Positions 1-8,085 are shown, numbered from the stretch's first letter. The stretch is DNA of 64,000 nucleotides from JASBRS01 sp964496495 (GCA_964496495.1 CAZBZU010000007.1:26281-90280); one strand, 5' to 3'. The notes: generated by a model from the sequence alone, not told the origin. Numbers and translations are program-made.

Positions 1-168
1 GCTACGGATCTGGGCGACGTCCTGGTCGCTCGCCAGCACGCCGGCGATGACCCTGGCGGGGTCGCCGGGCAGGATGCGCACCATCAAGAAGATGGTGATG
101 GCCACGAACAGGATCGTGACCATCACCCCAAGGAGCCGCTGCGCGAGGTAGCCGAGGAAGCCGCTCAT
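1..168 (-). CDS. Peptide/nickel-type ABC transporter permease, N-terminal fragment (DppB family)
   Basis: Only the first 56 codons are in the window; the gene runs off the left edge. The visible protein starts MSGFLGYLAQRLL, followed by a hydrophobic helix and the motif MVRILPGDPA. That is the standard N-terminus of DppB/OppB-type inner-membrane permeases, where the LPGDP segment follows the first membrane span. The gene lies 52 bases downstream of a family 5 solute-binding protein gene on the same strand, so the pair should be one importer for peptides or similar oligomers. The substrate cannot be told from this piece. Confidence 0.85.
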   Translation of the reverse strand, partial: MSGFLGYLAQRLLGVMVTILFVAITIFLMVRILPGDPARVIAGVLASDQDVAQIRS

Positions 169-180
169 GGACTAGCTCGG

Positions 181-210
181 GGTGGTCGCGCCCGGTCGGG
201 CGCGACCACC
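181..210 (-). other. Intercistronic hairpin between binding-protein and permease genes
   Basis: A perfect 13-bp inverted repeat (181-193 with 198-210) has a 4-base loop and lies between the binding-protein stop codon and the permease start. There is no T-run. In binding-protein-dependent importers such hairpins commonly protect the upstream message or partly terminate transcription, so that binding protein is made in excess over permease. That role is inferred from position. Confidence 0.6.
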
Positions 211-220
211 CCCGCCCTCC

Positions 221-1756
221 TCAGTTCGCCGGGTGGGCGTAGACGGCGTAGAACTTCTCGTTCGGCAGGCCGGACACGCCCGTCACCTTGGCCGAGTACG
301 CCATCGGGAAGCGCTGCACCCACAGGAAGATCCAGGGTGCGTCGTTCCAGATGATCTGCGATGCCTGATGGTAGAGGTCGGCGCGCTTGGCGCTGTCCAC
401 CTCGCTGCTGGCCTGCTCGAGCAGGCTCTGCACCTGCTGGTTGCAGTAGAAGGTGGTGGCGAGCCCCTTCGGCGGGCTCTGGGTGCAGTCGAACTGCTGC
501 ATCTGCTGCGAGGCGTCCATGAACGACGGCGCCCACCCCAGGAGGTGCAGCTGGGTGGTGTTCTCGCTCTTGGGCTTGAGGATGGTGGCGACGTAGGTCG
601 GCCAGTCCATGGTGCGCACGTTGACCTTGATGCCGACGTCACGCAGGTAGTTGGCGATGGCCTGAGCCGCCGGGAAGTCCTGCACGTAGCGGCCGGTGGG
701 CGACATCATGTCCAGCGTGAGGCTGCCGGGCTTGACGCCGGCGTCGGCCAGCAGCTGCTTGGCCTTCTCCGGGTCGTAGGGGTAGGCGCCGATCTTCTGG
801 TAGCCGAACAGGCTGGGCGCCATGGGGGCGTCCATGGGGTCGGCGGCGCCGAACAGCACGCCCTTGATGATGGCCTGCTTGTCTACCGCGTAGTTGAGTG
901 CTTGGCGCACACGCTTGTCGGAGAGCACCGGCTTGGTGGTGTTGATGGCGATGAAGATGGTGCGGTCGCTGGGGCCGAAGAGCACCTTCACGCGCGGGTT
1001 GTTCTGCAGCGCCGGCAGGTCGGAGGTCGGCGGCAGGATGATCAGGTCGACCTGACCGGCCAGCAGCAGGCTCTCACGGGTGGTGGCCTCCGGGACGATC
1101 TGGAACTCGACCTTGTCGTAGTACGGCTTCTTGCCCCAGTAACCGGGGTACTTCGTCACCACGACATTGCTGCCCTTCTGCCGCGAGGTGTAGGTGTAGG
1201 GACCGGTGCCGACCGGATGGACGATGTTCTTGTAGCTGTTGCCGTCCTTGTCGATCGAGGCCGGCGAGACCATGCCGACCGTGGTCTGCGACAGCGCCCC
1301 CACCAGCGCCGGCTCCGGCGCCTTGAGGTGCAGCACCACCGTGGAGGCGTCCGGGGCGTCGACGGAGTCGATGACGGTGAGCTGCCCGCGGCGCGGCACG
1401 CGCACGTTGGGGTCGAGCAGGCGCTCGAGGTTCCACTTCACGGCGGTGGCATTGAAGGGGGTGCCGTCCTGGAAGGTCACGCCCTGCTGGAGGTGGAAGG
1501 TGACGGTCTTGCCGTCGGCGCTGGTGTCCCAGCTCTTGGCCAGGTCCGGCACCAGCTTGCCGGAGCCGTCGATCGTCACCAACGGCTCGACGACGTAGTC
1601 GAGCACGTTGTCGACGGTGGTGGTGGTGCCCTGCGCGGGGTCGAGCGTATCGGGATCGACGCCGATCGCGATGCGGAAGGTGGACTGTGCCATCGCCACC
1701 CCGACGAGCATGGCGAACGTCACCACCACCACGGCTGTCACCGAGCGTATTCGCAT
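221..1756 (-). CDS. Extracellular solute-binding protein family 5 (peptide ABC importer)
   Basis: This 511-residue protein captures substrate outside the membrane for the ABC importer whose permease begins at 168. It starts with a Sec signal peptide (MRIRSVTAVVVVTFAMLVG, probable cleavage after VAMA). The mature part shows SBP_bac_5 features: DPDTLDPAQ near the N-terminus, VEPLVTIDGSGKLVPDLAKS, and later VRQALNYAVDK. I chose the ATG at 1756 because GGAGG lies 9 bases upstream; an in-frame ATG at 1762 is too close to it. The frame stays open further upstream but that stretch is rich in Arg and Pro and is not protein-like. Length is normal for DppA-like proteins. Substrate is probably a peptide, but glutathione or nickel cannot be excluded. 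Confidence 0.88.
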   Translation of the reverse strand: MRIRSVTAVVVVTFAMLVGVAMAQSTFRIAIGVDPDTLDPAQGTTTTVDNVLDYVVEPLVTIDGSGKLVPDLAKSWDTSADGKTVTFHLQQGVTFQDGTPFNATAVKWNLERLLDPNVRVPRRGQLTVIDSVDAPDASTVVLHLKAPEPALVGALSQTTVGMVSPASIDKDGNSYKNIVHPVGTGPYTYTSRQKGSNVVVTKYPGYWGKKPYYDKVEFQIVPEATTRESLLLAGQVDLIILPPTSDLPALQNNPRVKVLFGPSDRTIFIAINTTKPVLSDKRVRQALNYAVDKQAIIKGVLFGAADPMDAPMAPSLFGYQKIGAYPYDPEKAKQLLADAGVKPGSLTLDMMSPTGRYVQDFPAAQAIANYLRDVGIKVNVRTMDWPTYVATILKPKSENTTQLHLLGWAPSFMDASQQMQQFDCTQSPPKGLATTFYCNQQVQSLLEQASSEVDSAKRADLYHQASQIIWNDAPWIFLWVQRFPMAYSAKVTGVSGLPNEKFYAVYAHPAN

Positions 1757-1786
1757 GAACATGCACCTCCAGTTGTGGGTGCGGCA

Positions 1787-1792
1787 ACCATA
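1787..1792 (-). promoter_or_regulatory. Candidate -10 box (TATGGT) for the importer operon
   Basis: On the minus strand TATGGT lies about 30 bases before the ATG at 1756, leaving room for a short leader that contains the GGAGG site. No clear -35 is visible. It diverges from the corA promoter about 115 bp away. Confidence 0.35.
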
Positions 1793-1904
1793 CCCCGGGC
1801 CCGGTGGGGGCGCAAGTGGCCGGCGACACCTTCCCTCGGGAGCACGCTCGCGAATAAGGTTGCGGCGTCGAGGCGCCGCGGCCGGGTCCCGCACGATTCC
1901 ACGC

Positions 1905-1910
1905 TAAGCT
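1905..1910 (+). promoter_or_regulatory. Candidate -10 box (TAAGCT) for corA
   Basis: TAAGCT is followed after 9 bases (which include GGAGG) by a GTG at 1920. This resembles the TANNNT boxes near start codons elsewhere in the window. It would place transcription just before a short open frame that leads into corA. Confidence 0.4.
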
Positions 1911-1919
1911 GGAGGCGAC

Positions 1920-1982
1920 GTGAGCGTGCTGCAGGCATCCCCCAACACCTCGGCCGCGCGAGCGGGCGGTCGTTCCCCGTGA
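1920..1982 (+). other. Possible 20-codon leader ORF overlapping the corA start
   Basis: The frame opens with GTG at 1920, four bases after GGAGG. It encodes VSVLQASPNTSAARAGGRSP and stops with TGA at 1980-1982, which overlaps a GTG at 1979 in the corA frame (GTGA). The arrangement looks like translational coupling of a leader peptide to corA. It could also be a chance frame or a sequencing frameshift at the corA N-terminus. Confidence 0.3.
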
Positions 1983-3079
1983 GGCCCGCCGGTCGCCGCT
2001 CGCGCGTGCTGGGAACGCCCGCCACCACCGTCGGGCAGAGCCCGGGGAGCGTGGTCTACAGCGGGCCGGAGCGCGACGCGCCGGTCACCTTCAAGCTCAT
2101 CTGCTACCAGGACGAGCGCTTCGAGGAGCTGACCGATCTGAGCTTCGAGGAGGCGCTGCGGCGCCTGCGCGAGGACGCCGGGGTGCGCTGGCTCAACGTC
2201 GACGGCGTCCACCGCGAGGAGCTCGTGGAGCAGCTGGGCGGGGCCCTGGAGCTCCACCCTCTCACCATGGAGGACATCGTCAGCCTCGGGCAGCGTCCCA
2301 AGGTGGAGGACTACGACCGCTATCTCTACATCGCCCTGCGGATGTTGAGCTACGACCAGGCCGACGCCTCTCGCGACGTCCCGCAGCTGCTCAACGAGCA
2401 GCTCAGCCTGGTGGTCTTGAACGGCATCGTAGTGACCTTCCAGGAACGGCCCGGCGACGTCTTCGAGCCGCTGCGGGAGCGGCTGCGCCAGGGCAAGGGA
2501 CAGCTGCGGCGCCTGGGTGCGGACTATCTCGCCTACGCCTTGATGGACATCGTCATCGACCGCTACTTCACGGTGCTGGAGGACTACGGCGACGTGATCG
2601 AGGCGCTCGAGGCCGCGATCCTGGAGAGTCCCGACAACGCCACCTTGCAGCGCGTCAACCATCTCAAGCGCGAGACGCTGCTGGTGCGCAAGGCGGTGTG
2701 GCCGCTGCGGGAGGTGATCTCGGGGCTGGAGCGCGACGAGGGCGAGCTGATGTCACGCACCGTCGTCGCCTACCTGCGCGACGCCCACGACCACGCCATC
2801 CAGGTGATCGACACGGTGGAGACGCTCCGCGACATGCTCACCAACCTGCACGACCTGTACCTGTCGGCCCTCAGCTACCGCATGAACGACGTCATGAAGG
2901 TGCTCACCATCATCGCCACCATCTTCATCCCGCTCAGCTTCCTGGTCGGGGTGTACGGCATGAACTTCCACCACATGCCGGAGCTCGCCTGGCCCTGGGC
3001 CTACCCGGCGCTGTGGGGGCTGATGATCGCGGTCGCACTGACGATGCTGGCGGCTTTCCGGCGGCGCGGCTGGCTGTGA
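1979..3079 (+). CDS. corA: CorA family magnesium/cobalt transporter
   Basis: CorA forms a pentameric inner-membrane channel that takes up Mg2+ (and Co2+ or Ni2+). The protein matches the known Thermotoga maritima CorA along its length: an N-terminal PGSVVYSG segment, the cytoplasmic funnel with HPLTMEDIV and QRPKVEDY, the helix NHLKRETLLVRKAVWPLRE, and the pore signature YGMNF at about residues 326-330 followed by MPEL. It ends with two membrane helices and a basic tail (RRRGWL). The GTG at 1979 gives 366 residues and GTG at 2006 gives 357. GTG at 2051 would cut into the segment conserved with T. maritima, so I reject it. The gene converges on hisG. The short frame at 1920 overlaps the start. 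Confidence 0.93.
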   Translation: MRPAGRRSRVLGTPATTVGQSPGSVVYSGPERDAPVTFKLICYQDERFEELTDLSFEEALRRLREDAGVRWLNVDGVHREELVEQLGGALELHPLTMEDIVSLGQRPKVEDYDRYLYIALRMLSYDQADASRDVPQLLNEQLSLVVLNGIVVTFQERPGDVFEPLRERLRQGKGQLRRLGADYLAYALMDIVIDRYFTVLEDYGDVIEALEAAILESPDNATLQRVNHLKRETLLVRKAVWPLREVISGLERDEGELMSRTVVAYLRDAHDHAIQVIDTVETLRDMLTNLHDLYLSALSYRMNDVMKVLTIIATIFIPLSFLVGVYGMNFHHMPELAWPWAYPALWGLMIAVALTMLAAFRRRGWL

Positions 3080-3101
3080 GCCCCGCGGGCGGTGCCGCGA
3101 C

Positions 3102-3722
3102 TCAGCTGCCGCTCAGGTCCCTGAGCGCCTCGATGAGCGGACGCAGGCGCGCGGCCTTCAGCTTCAACGCCGCGCGGTTGACCACGAAGCGGGCGCTGGA
3201 CGCCATGATCACGTCGACCTCCTCGAGGTCGTTGGCGGCCAGGGTAGCGCCGGTCTGGACCACGTCCACGACCGCATCGGCGAGCCCCGAGAGGCAGGCC
3301 AGCTCCACGTTGCCGGCGAGCTTCACCACCTCGGCGCCGCTGCCCCGCGCGCGCAGGTAGGCGCCGGTCAGCCGGGGGTACTTGGTCGCCACGCGGGCGA
3401 CCGCGCCGCCGGCCCCCCGCAGCCGGATGAGCGACAGCCGGCAGGCGGCGAAGCGCAGGTCGACCGGCTCGTAGAGCCGGCTGCCCGCCTCCGTCAGGAC
3501 GTCCTTGCCCACCACGCCAGCATCGGCCACGCCCAGCTCCACGTAGGTGGGCACGTCGGAATTGCGCATCACGATCAGCGTCGCGTCCTGCGTCTCGAAG
3601 CGTAGGGCACGGTCGTCGCCGCCCAGCTCCAGGCGCAGCCCGGCGCTTCGCAGGACGTTGAGCGCTTCCTGCATCACCCGCCCCTTGGGGAGGGCCAGCG
3701 TCAAGCGGCCAGCGTCAGCCAC
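3102..3722 (-). CDS. hisG: ATP phosphoribosyltransferase catalytic subunit, short form
   Basis: HisG catalyses the first step of histidine biosynthesis, joining ATP and PRPP to give phosphoribosyl-ATP in the cytoplasm. The 206-residue protein has LPKGR at residues 11-15 and, near the C-terminus, a VVDVVQTGATLAAN segment that corresponds to the PRPP-binding loop. It lacks the C-terminal regulatory domain of the long form, so it should need HisZ. The hisZ gene lies directly upstream and overlaps by 8 bases (3715-3722). The start is GTG at 3722. Histidine feedback would then act through the HisZ partner. No other his genes are in the window. Confidence 0.95.
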   Translation of the reverse strand: MADAGRLTLALPKGRVMQEALNVLRSAGLRLELGGDDRALRFETQDATLIVMRNSDVPTYVELGVADAGVVGKDVLTEAGSRLYEPVDLRFAACRLSLIRLRGAGGAVARVATKYPRLTGAYLRARGSGAEVVKLAGNVELACLSGLADAVVDVVQTGATLAANDLEEVDVIMASSARFVVNRAALKLKAARLRPLIEALRDLSGS

Positions 3723-4920
3723 CGGCGTCGTCCTCGCCGGTCGGCGGCCCCGCCACGACCCGCCTCAGAGCCGCCGCCTCGCCCTCGTCGGCGTCCGCCG
3801 CCAGCATCGTCAGCTCGCCGGCGTGGAGCAGGAAGGGAGCGCGCCGGCGGCGGGCTTCGTCCTCGGCGTCGCCGGGGTCGGCGCTGGCCGCCCGGATCAC
3901 CGCCACCCCGGCGGCACGCAGCCGCCTGGCGCCGGCGTCATCGGTGGCCAGCACGCGCGCCCGCGGGGGGTCCTCCGGCGCCGGCAGCGCCGCCATCAAC
4001 CGCTCCAGGCCGATGGAGAAGCCTGCCGCGAAGGGCAGCAGCGCTCCGTCGTAGCGCCCGCCGCCCAGCAACGGCTGCCCGAAGTCGAAGGTGTAGGCGC
4101 GGAAGGTGACGCCCGTGTAGTAGGCCAGGCGCCGCGCCATGCCCAGGTCGAGCAGCAGCTCGCTATCGTCCTCGAACTGTTCCACCACGCCGGCCAGGCG
4201 GTCGAGCTCGGCGCGCGCCTCGTCCCACGGCGCCAGCCGGCGAGCCTCGTCGAGCACGTCGCCGCCGCCGTAGAGATCCGGCACCTCCCGCAGTGCCGCG
4301 GCCGGCCCGCCGGAGAGCCCCAGCTCATCGACCAGCCTGGCGATGTCGCTGCGATCCTTGCGGTCGATGGCGTCGGCCAGCTCGTCCCCGCGCCCTGCCG
4401 GCACGCGCGCCGCCTCGAACAGCGCCCGCACGAAGCCGGGGTTGCCGACCTCGACGCGCGGCGCCAGGCCCACGGCGCGCACCGACTCGCGCGCCAGGTG
4501 GATCAGCTCGGCATCGGCGCGGGCGTTGCTGACGCCGATGAGCTCGATGCCCGCCTGCGTGAATTCGCGCGTGCGCGCAAGCTCCGGGTCGATGGCGTGC
4601 CACACGGTGCCGGCGTAGCGCAACCTGAGAGGCAGGCTCTCGCCGACGGCCGCCGCCGGGAAGCGGGCGCGCACCAGTTGCGCCAGCGCCGGCGTGAAGT
4701 CCGAGCGCAGCGACAGCACGCCGCTGTCGCGGTCGGAGAGCTTGAAAGATTGCTCGGCGCGGGGATGGCGCGGGTCGTAGCGCTCCAGCGACGGCGCCTC
4801 GACCAGCTGGTAGCCCCACAGGCGGTAGAGCTCGTGGAGGCGCGCCAGCGCCCGAGCGCGGGCGCCGGCCTGCGCGGGCGCCACGAAGCGGGTGCCGTCG
4901 GGCGGCGCCGGCGCGCTCAT
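3715..4920 (-). CDS. hisZ: ATP phosphoribosyltransferase regulatory subunit HisZ
   Basis: HisZ is a paralogue of histidyl-tRNA synthetase without tRNA-charging activity. It assembles with short HisG into the active, histidine-regulated ATP phosphoribosyltransferase. The 401 residues show the class II synthetase fold: a motif 2-like region (RLRYAGTVWHAIDPELARTREFTQ split around the arginines), the histidine-binding region YYTGVTFRAY, and GGGRYDGAL. The anticodon-binding domain of a true HisS is not evident; the tail is a short degenerate region. ATG at 4920 begins MSAPAPPDG. Overlap with hisG supports the assignment over a second HisS. Confidence 0.92.
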   Translation of the reverse strand: MSAPAPPDGTRFVAPAQAGARARALARLHELYRLWGYQLVEAPSLERYDPRHPRAEQSFKLSDRDSGVLSLRSDFTPALAQLVRARFPAAAVGESLPLRLRYAGTVWHAIDPELARTREFTQAGIELIGVSNARADAELIHLARESVRAVGLAPRVEVGNPGFVRALFEAARVPAGRGDELADAIDRKDRSDIARLVDELGLSGGPAAALREVPDLYGGGDVLDEARRLAPWDEARAELDRLAGVVEQFEDDSELLLDLGMARRLAYYTGVTFRAYTFDFGQPLLGGGRYDGALLPFAAGFSIGLERLMAALPAPEDPPRARVLATDDAGARRLRAAGVAVIRAASADPGDAEDEARRRRAPFLLHAGELTMLAADADEGEAAALRRVVAGPPTGEDDAGG

Positions 4921-4965
4921 GGCGACCTCACCACAGGCACCGGGCCGGCGACGGCAGCGCCACCC

Positions 4966-5418
4966 TCAGCCCCGGTAGGCGCGTAGCGGGTCGGGTCGGT
5001 CGTCGGCGCCGTCGGCCGCCGGGCGGCGCTGGCCGCGGTTCCGCGCGCCCGGGAAGCTGGCGATCACGGCGCAACAGCCGACGATCACCTCGACGAGCAA
5101 GAACACGAAGTTGCCGGGCGACAGCACGCCGTCGATGACGATGCTCGCCAGGCGGCCGGCGGCCTCGGCCAGAACGAGGATGCCCGGCAGGCGCAGGTAG
5201 GCGCGCGGTGCGCTCTTCGACCACGCCGCCCACAGCATGATGGCGCCCATCACCATGAACAGGGCACCGAGCGCGGCCCGCGCCTCGCTCAGGCCGCGAG
5301 GCTGAACGACGTCGAGGCCCACGATGCGAACCAGCACCAGCGGATCGACCAGGCCGAAGAAGCCCCACGCCAGCGTGAGGCCGGCCGCGATGAATCCCAA
5401 TTGGCTACGCCCGCGCAT
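4966..5418 (-). CDS. Small four-helix membrane protein, DUF4345-like
   Basis: This 150-residue protein has about four hydrophobic spans: GFIAAGLTLAWGFFGLVDP, ALGALFMVMGAIMLWAA, a span around LPGILVLAEAAGRLASIVI, and FVFLLVEVIVGCCAVIA. The pattern, with EARAALGALF after the first span, is like DUF4345 membrane proteins, whose function is unknown. A polar tail follows the last helix. A TAGCAT box lies 7 bases before the ATG, so the mRNA is probably leaderless. It lies between hisZ and proB on the same strand but has its own promoter. Confidence 0.75.
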   Translation of the reverse strand: MRGRSQLGFIAAGLTLAWGFFGLVDPLVLVRIVGLDVVQPRGLSEARAALGALFMVMGAIMLWAAWSKSAPRAYLRLPGILVLAEAAGRLASIVIDGVLSPGNFVFLLVEVIVGCCAVIASFPGARNRGQRRPAADGADDRPDPLRAYRG

Positions 5419-5425
5419 GACCTCG

Positions 5426-5431
5426 ATGCTA
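5426..5431 (-). promoter_or_regulatory. -10 box TAGCAT, 7 bases before ATG 5418 (leaderless type)
   Basis: TAGCAT on the minus strand ends 7 bases before the start codon of the DUF4345-like gene. No ribosome-binding site fits between them, which suggests transcription starts at or next to the ATG. Confidence 0.5.
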
Positions 5432-5444
5432 CCACCGGCGCCGC

Positions 5445-6554
5445 TCAGCGTCCGACCGGGGGCTCCACCAGCGCCAGGTTGTCACGGTGAACCACCTCGT
5501 CGAAGTCCTTGCCGCCGAGGATCCCGGCGATCTCGGAGGTGTGGCGCCCCTGGATGCGCGCCAGCGCGTCGCTGGCGTAGTTGCACAGGCCCACCGCCAG
5601 GGTGCGCCCGCCGTGGGTCAGGGCAACGGCGTCGCCGAAGCCGAAGCTCCCCTCGACGGCCACCACCCCGCGCGGCAGAAGGCTGCGGCCCCGGCCCAGG
5701 GCGGCCGCGGCCCCCTCGTCCAGCGCCACGCTGCCGTGGGTGGGCTGCTGGGCGATCCAGGCCTTGCGAGCCCGGGTGCGGCGGCCGGCAGCGAAGCGGG
5801 TACCGCGCACCTCGCCGCGCGCCAGCGCCTCCAGCCCGGCCCCCCCGCCGCCGATGACCAGCGTCTCGATGCCGGCCTCGCTGGCGATGCGGGCCGCCCG
5901 CAGCTTCGTCGCCATGCCGCCGGTGCCGCGCGCGCCAGGCTGGCCCGCGGCCAGCTTCTCCACCGCGGCCAGGTCGGTCACCACGTCGATGCGGCGAGCG
6001 TCCGGCGACTCGTGGGGGTCGGCCTCGAACAGCCCTTCGACGTCGGTGAGGATGATCAGCGCGTCGGCATCGATGAGGTAGGAGACCCAGGCCGACAGGG
6101 TGTCGTTGTCGCCGAGCTTGAGCTCGCTGGTCGCCACCGAGTCGTTCTCGTTGACCACCGGCACGGCGCCGAGCTTGAGCGACGACTCCAGGGCGTGCTT
6201 GGCGTTCACGTAGCGCTCGCGGTCCTGCACGTCGCCGGCCGAGAGCAGCAGCTGCGCCACCGGCCTGGGCGCCAGCGCTCGCGACCAGTCGAGCATCAGC
6301 AGGGTCTGGCCGACCGCCGCCGCCGCTTGCTTCTCCGGCAGGGTCAGTGGCAGCTCGAGCCGCAGCGCCGCCCGGCCGGCGGCGCCGGCGCCGGAGGACA
6401 CCAGCACGAAGCGCGCGCCGCGTTCCTCGGCGAGCACGCTCGCCCCCCGCGCGATCGCCCACAGGTACGGCGGGTGGATCCGGCCCCGCTCGTCGGTGAG
6501 GGAGCTGGTCCCGACCTTGACGACGAAGCGGCGCCAGCGCCGGGCCACGCTCAC
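5445..6554 (-). CDS. proB: Glutamate 5-kinase with C-terminal PUA domain
   Basis: ProB phosphorylates glutamate to glutamyl 5-phosphate, the first and feedback-inhibited step of proline synthesis. The 369-residue protein has the amino acid kinase N-terminus FVVKVGTSSL, VLVSSGAGAAGR, VPVVNENDSVA, LSAWVSYLIDADALIILTD split over the DNTLS and LTDVEGLF segments, and GTGGMATKL. A PUA domain fills about the last 80 residues (RGVVAVEGSFGFGDAV region). The frame stays open upstream, but GTG at 6554 overlaps the stop of the preceding small gene (GTGA) and gives the usual length. proA is not adjacent, which is unusual because proBA is commonly an operon. Confidence 0.95.
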   Translation of the reverse strand: MSVARRWRRFVVKVGTSSLTDERGRIHPPYLWAIARGASVLAEERGARFVLVSSGAGAAGRAALRLELPLTLPEKQAAAAVGQTLLMLDWSRALAPRPVAQLLLSAGDVQDRERYVNAKHALESSLKLGAVPVVNENDSVATSELKLGDNDTLSAWVSYLIDADALIILTDVEGLFEADPHESPDARRIDVVTDLAAVEKLAAGQPGARGTGGMATKLRAARIASEAGIETLVIGGGGAGLEALARGEVRGTRFAAGRRTRARKAWIAQQPTHGSVALDEGAAAALGRGRSLLPRGVVAVEGSFGFGDAVALTHGGRTLAVGLCNYASDALARIQGRHTSEIAGILGGKDFDEVVHRDNLALVEPPVGR

Positions 6555-6838
6555 TCCTCCATCAGGAAGCCGCGGAATGCCTCGGGCACCAGGGTGACGT
6601 CGAGCCAGTAGCGCCCCTCCTCGTAGCCGGCGGCCCCCTCGCGCCACAGCCGCTTGAGGGTGGCCTGCACCTTCCCCTGAACGCGCCGCAGGAAGGCCGT
6701 CTGCCAGTCCACGCCCGGCTCCAGGCGCTGCAGGAAGGCGCGGTGGAACGCCGGAAGGTCGTCGAGCGGGATGCAGCTCTCAAGAGCCTGCCAGTCGACG
6801 CGGCCGGCGTGCACCGGGGCACACGGGGTAGGACTCAT
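6551..6838 (-). CDS. Conserved-looking small protein of unknown function upstream of proB
   Basis: The 95-residue product (MSPTPCAPVHAGRVDWQALE...) is mostly helical and acidic in its second half, with no signal peptide or membrane span. I do not recognise the family. It is very likely a real gene. A TAGCAT box sits 6 bases before the ATG, the start is in phase with that box, and its TGA overlaps the proB GTG by 4 bases, so the two are co-transcribed and translationally coupled. A role linked to proline synthesis or stress is only guessed from this neighbourhood. Confidence 0.7.
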   Translation of the reverse strand: MSPTPCAPVHAGRVDWQALESCIPLDDLPAFHRAFLQRLEPGVDWQTAFLRRVQGKVQATLKRLWREGAAGYEEGRYWLDVTLVPEAFRGFLMEE

Positions 6839-6844
6839 GCTCCC

Positions 6845-6850
6845 ATGCTA
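6845..6850 (-). promoter_or_regulatory. -10 box TAGCAT for the small gene-proB operon (leaderless type)
   Basis: The box is 6 bases before ATG 6838. It faces away from the asd promoter about 60 bp to the right. Confidence 0.5.
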
Positions 6851-6911
6851 AGGCCTGGCGCGCGGTCGCCGCGCCCGGCGCGGCCGCCGGCGCGGGCGGC
6901 CGCGCGCATGC

Positions 6912-6917
6912 TAGACT
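6912..6917 (+). promoter_or_regulatory. Candidate -10 box TAGACT for asd
   Basis: TAGACT lies about 80 bases before ATG 6999. Unlike most boxes here, it leaves a leader with a strong GAGGAGG ribosome-binding site just before the start. No consensus -35 is visible. Confidence 0.4.
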
Positions 6918-6998
6918 CCGACACCTGACGTTCCTGGCGTCGACGGCCGGCCACGGCAGCGGCGACGGGGCGAGGACTCTCCGCGAGGAGGCGGTGCG

Positions 6999-8021
6999 AT
7001 GCGGGCAGCTATCGTGGGCGCCACCGGCGCCGTCGGAAGCGAGCTCTTGAGGATCCTGGAGGAGCGCCGCTTCCCCGTCACCTCGCTACGCCTGTTCGCC
7101 TCCGCCAGAAGCCACGGTCGCAGCCTCGACTTCCGCCACGAGTCGCTGACGGTGCAGCCGCTGCCCGACGACGACGACCTGGGGGCCGACGTGGTCTTCT
7201 CCTCGGCGGGCGGCGCCGTGTCGCGCGCCCACGCCTGGGGCTGGGCCCGGCACGGTGCCGTCGTCATCGACAACACCAGCGCCTGGCGCATGGACGAGCG
7301 CGTGCCGCTGGTGGTGCCGGAGGCGAACGGCGAGGCGGCGCTCGGCCACGGCGGCGTCATCGCCAACCCCAACTGCTCCACCATCATCGCGTTGATGGCG
7401 CTCGCTCCGCTTCACCGCGCCTTCGGGCTCACGCGCGCCACCGTGGCGACCTACCAGGCCGTGTCGGGCGCGGGCCAGGCGGGCATCGAGGAGCTGCGCG
7501 AGCAGACCCGCCGCGTTCTGGACGGCAAGGAGCCTGCCCCGACGACGTTCCAGCACCCCATCGCCTTCAATCTCTTCAGCCACGACAGCGAGATCGGCGA
7601 GGACGGCTACAACGTCGAGGAACGCAAGCTGGTGCAGGAGACGCGCAAGATCCTGAGCGCGCCGGAGCTGAGGCTGAGCGCCACCTGCGTGCGGGTGCCG
7701 GTGTTCCGCGCCCACAGCGAGGCCATCCACGCCGAGTTCGCGCGCGCCATAAGCGCCGACGAGGCGCGAGAGACGCTCGCGGGGGCGCCGGGCGTGCGCG
7801 TGGTCGACGACCGCGCTCGCAACACCTTCCCGATGCCGATCGTCGCCTCCGGAGGCGACGAGGTGCTGGTGGGCCGCATCCGCGCCGACCTCAGCCACCC
7901 CGGCGCCGTGGCCCTGTTCGTCGCCGGCGACCAGATCCGCAAGGGGGCTGCGCTCAACGCGGTGCAGATCGCCGAGCACCTCATCGCCCGCGGCGCGCTC
8001 GCCGGCGCAACGTCCGTCTAG
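6999..8021 (+). CDS. asd: Aspartate-semialdehyde dehydrogenase
   Basis: Asd reduces aspartyl phosphate to aspartate semialdehyde with NADPH, the branch point to lysine, methionine and threonine. The 340-residue protein has the nucleotide-binding N-terminus AIVGATGAVGSELLRILEE, the phosphate-binding SSAGGAVS, and the catalytic NPNCST with Cys126. The conserved QAVSGAG segment and the RVPVFRAHSE motif, whose His is the base, are also present. The ATG at 6999 follows GAGGAGG. The gene stands alone: degV follows after 130 bases with its own promoter-like box. Confidence 0.96.
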   Translation: MRAAIVGATGAVGSELLRILEERRFPVTSLRLFASARSHGRSLDFRHESLTVQPLPDDDDLGADVVFSSAGGAVSRAHAWGWARHGAVVIDNTSAWRMDERVPLVVPEANGEAALGHGGVIANPNCSTIIALMALAPLHRAFGLTRATVATYQAVSGAGQAGIEELREQTRRVLDGKEPAPTTFQHPIAFNLFSHDSEIGEDGYNVEERKLVQETRKILSAPELRLSATCVRVPVFRAHSEAIHAEFARAISADEARETLAGAPGVRVVDDRARNTFPMPIVASGGDEVLVGRIRADLSHPGAVALFVAGDQIRKGAALNAVQIAEHLIARGALAGATSV

Positions 8022-8079
8022 CACGCCTCCGCCCGTGAGCGGTGGCGGGAGGCGCTGGCCGCGAACGCCCGCGCGACGG

Positions 8080-8085
8080 TACACT
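8080..8085 (+). promoter_or_regulatory. Candidate -10 box TACACT for degV
   Basis: TACACT lies between the asd stop and degV, about 68 bases before ATG 8154, leaving a leader that ends in GGGAGGGAG. The -35 is not obvious. Confidence 0.4.

Noticed and set aside
182..3079. A plus-strand open frame of 965 codons ending in CorA
   Set aside because: The part before about 1979 is antisense to the solute-binding protein gene and has Gly/Arg/His/Val-rich shadow composition. Only the last ~366 codons match CorA.
2051..3079. GTG 2051 as the corA start
   Set aside because: It would remove the PGSVVYSG segment that aligns with the N-terminus of Thermotoga CorA.
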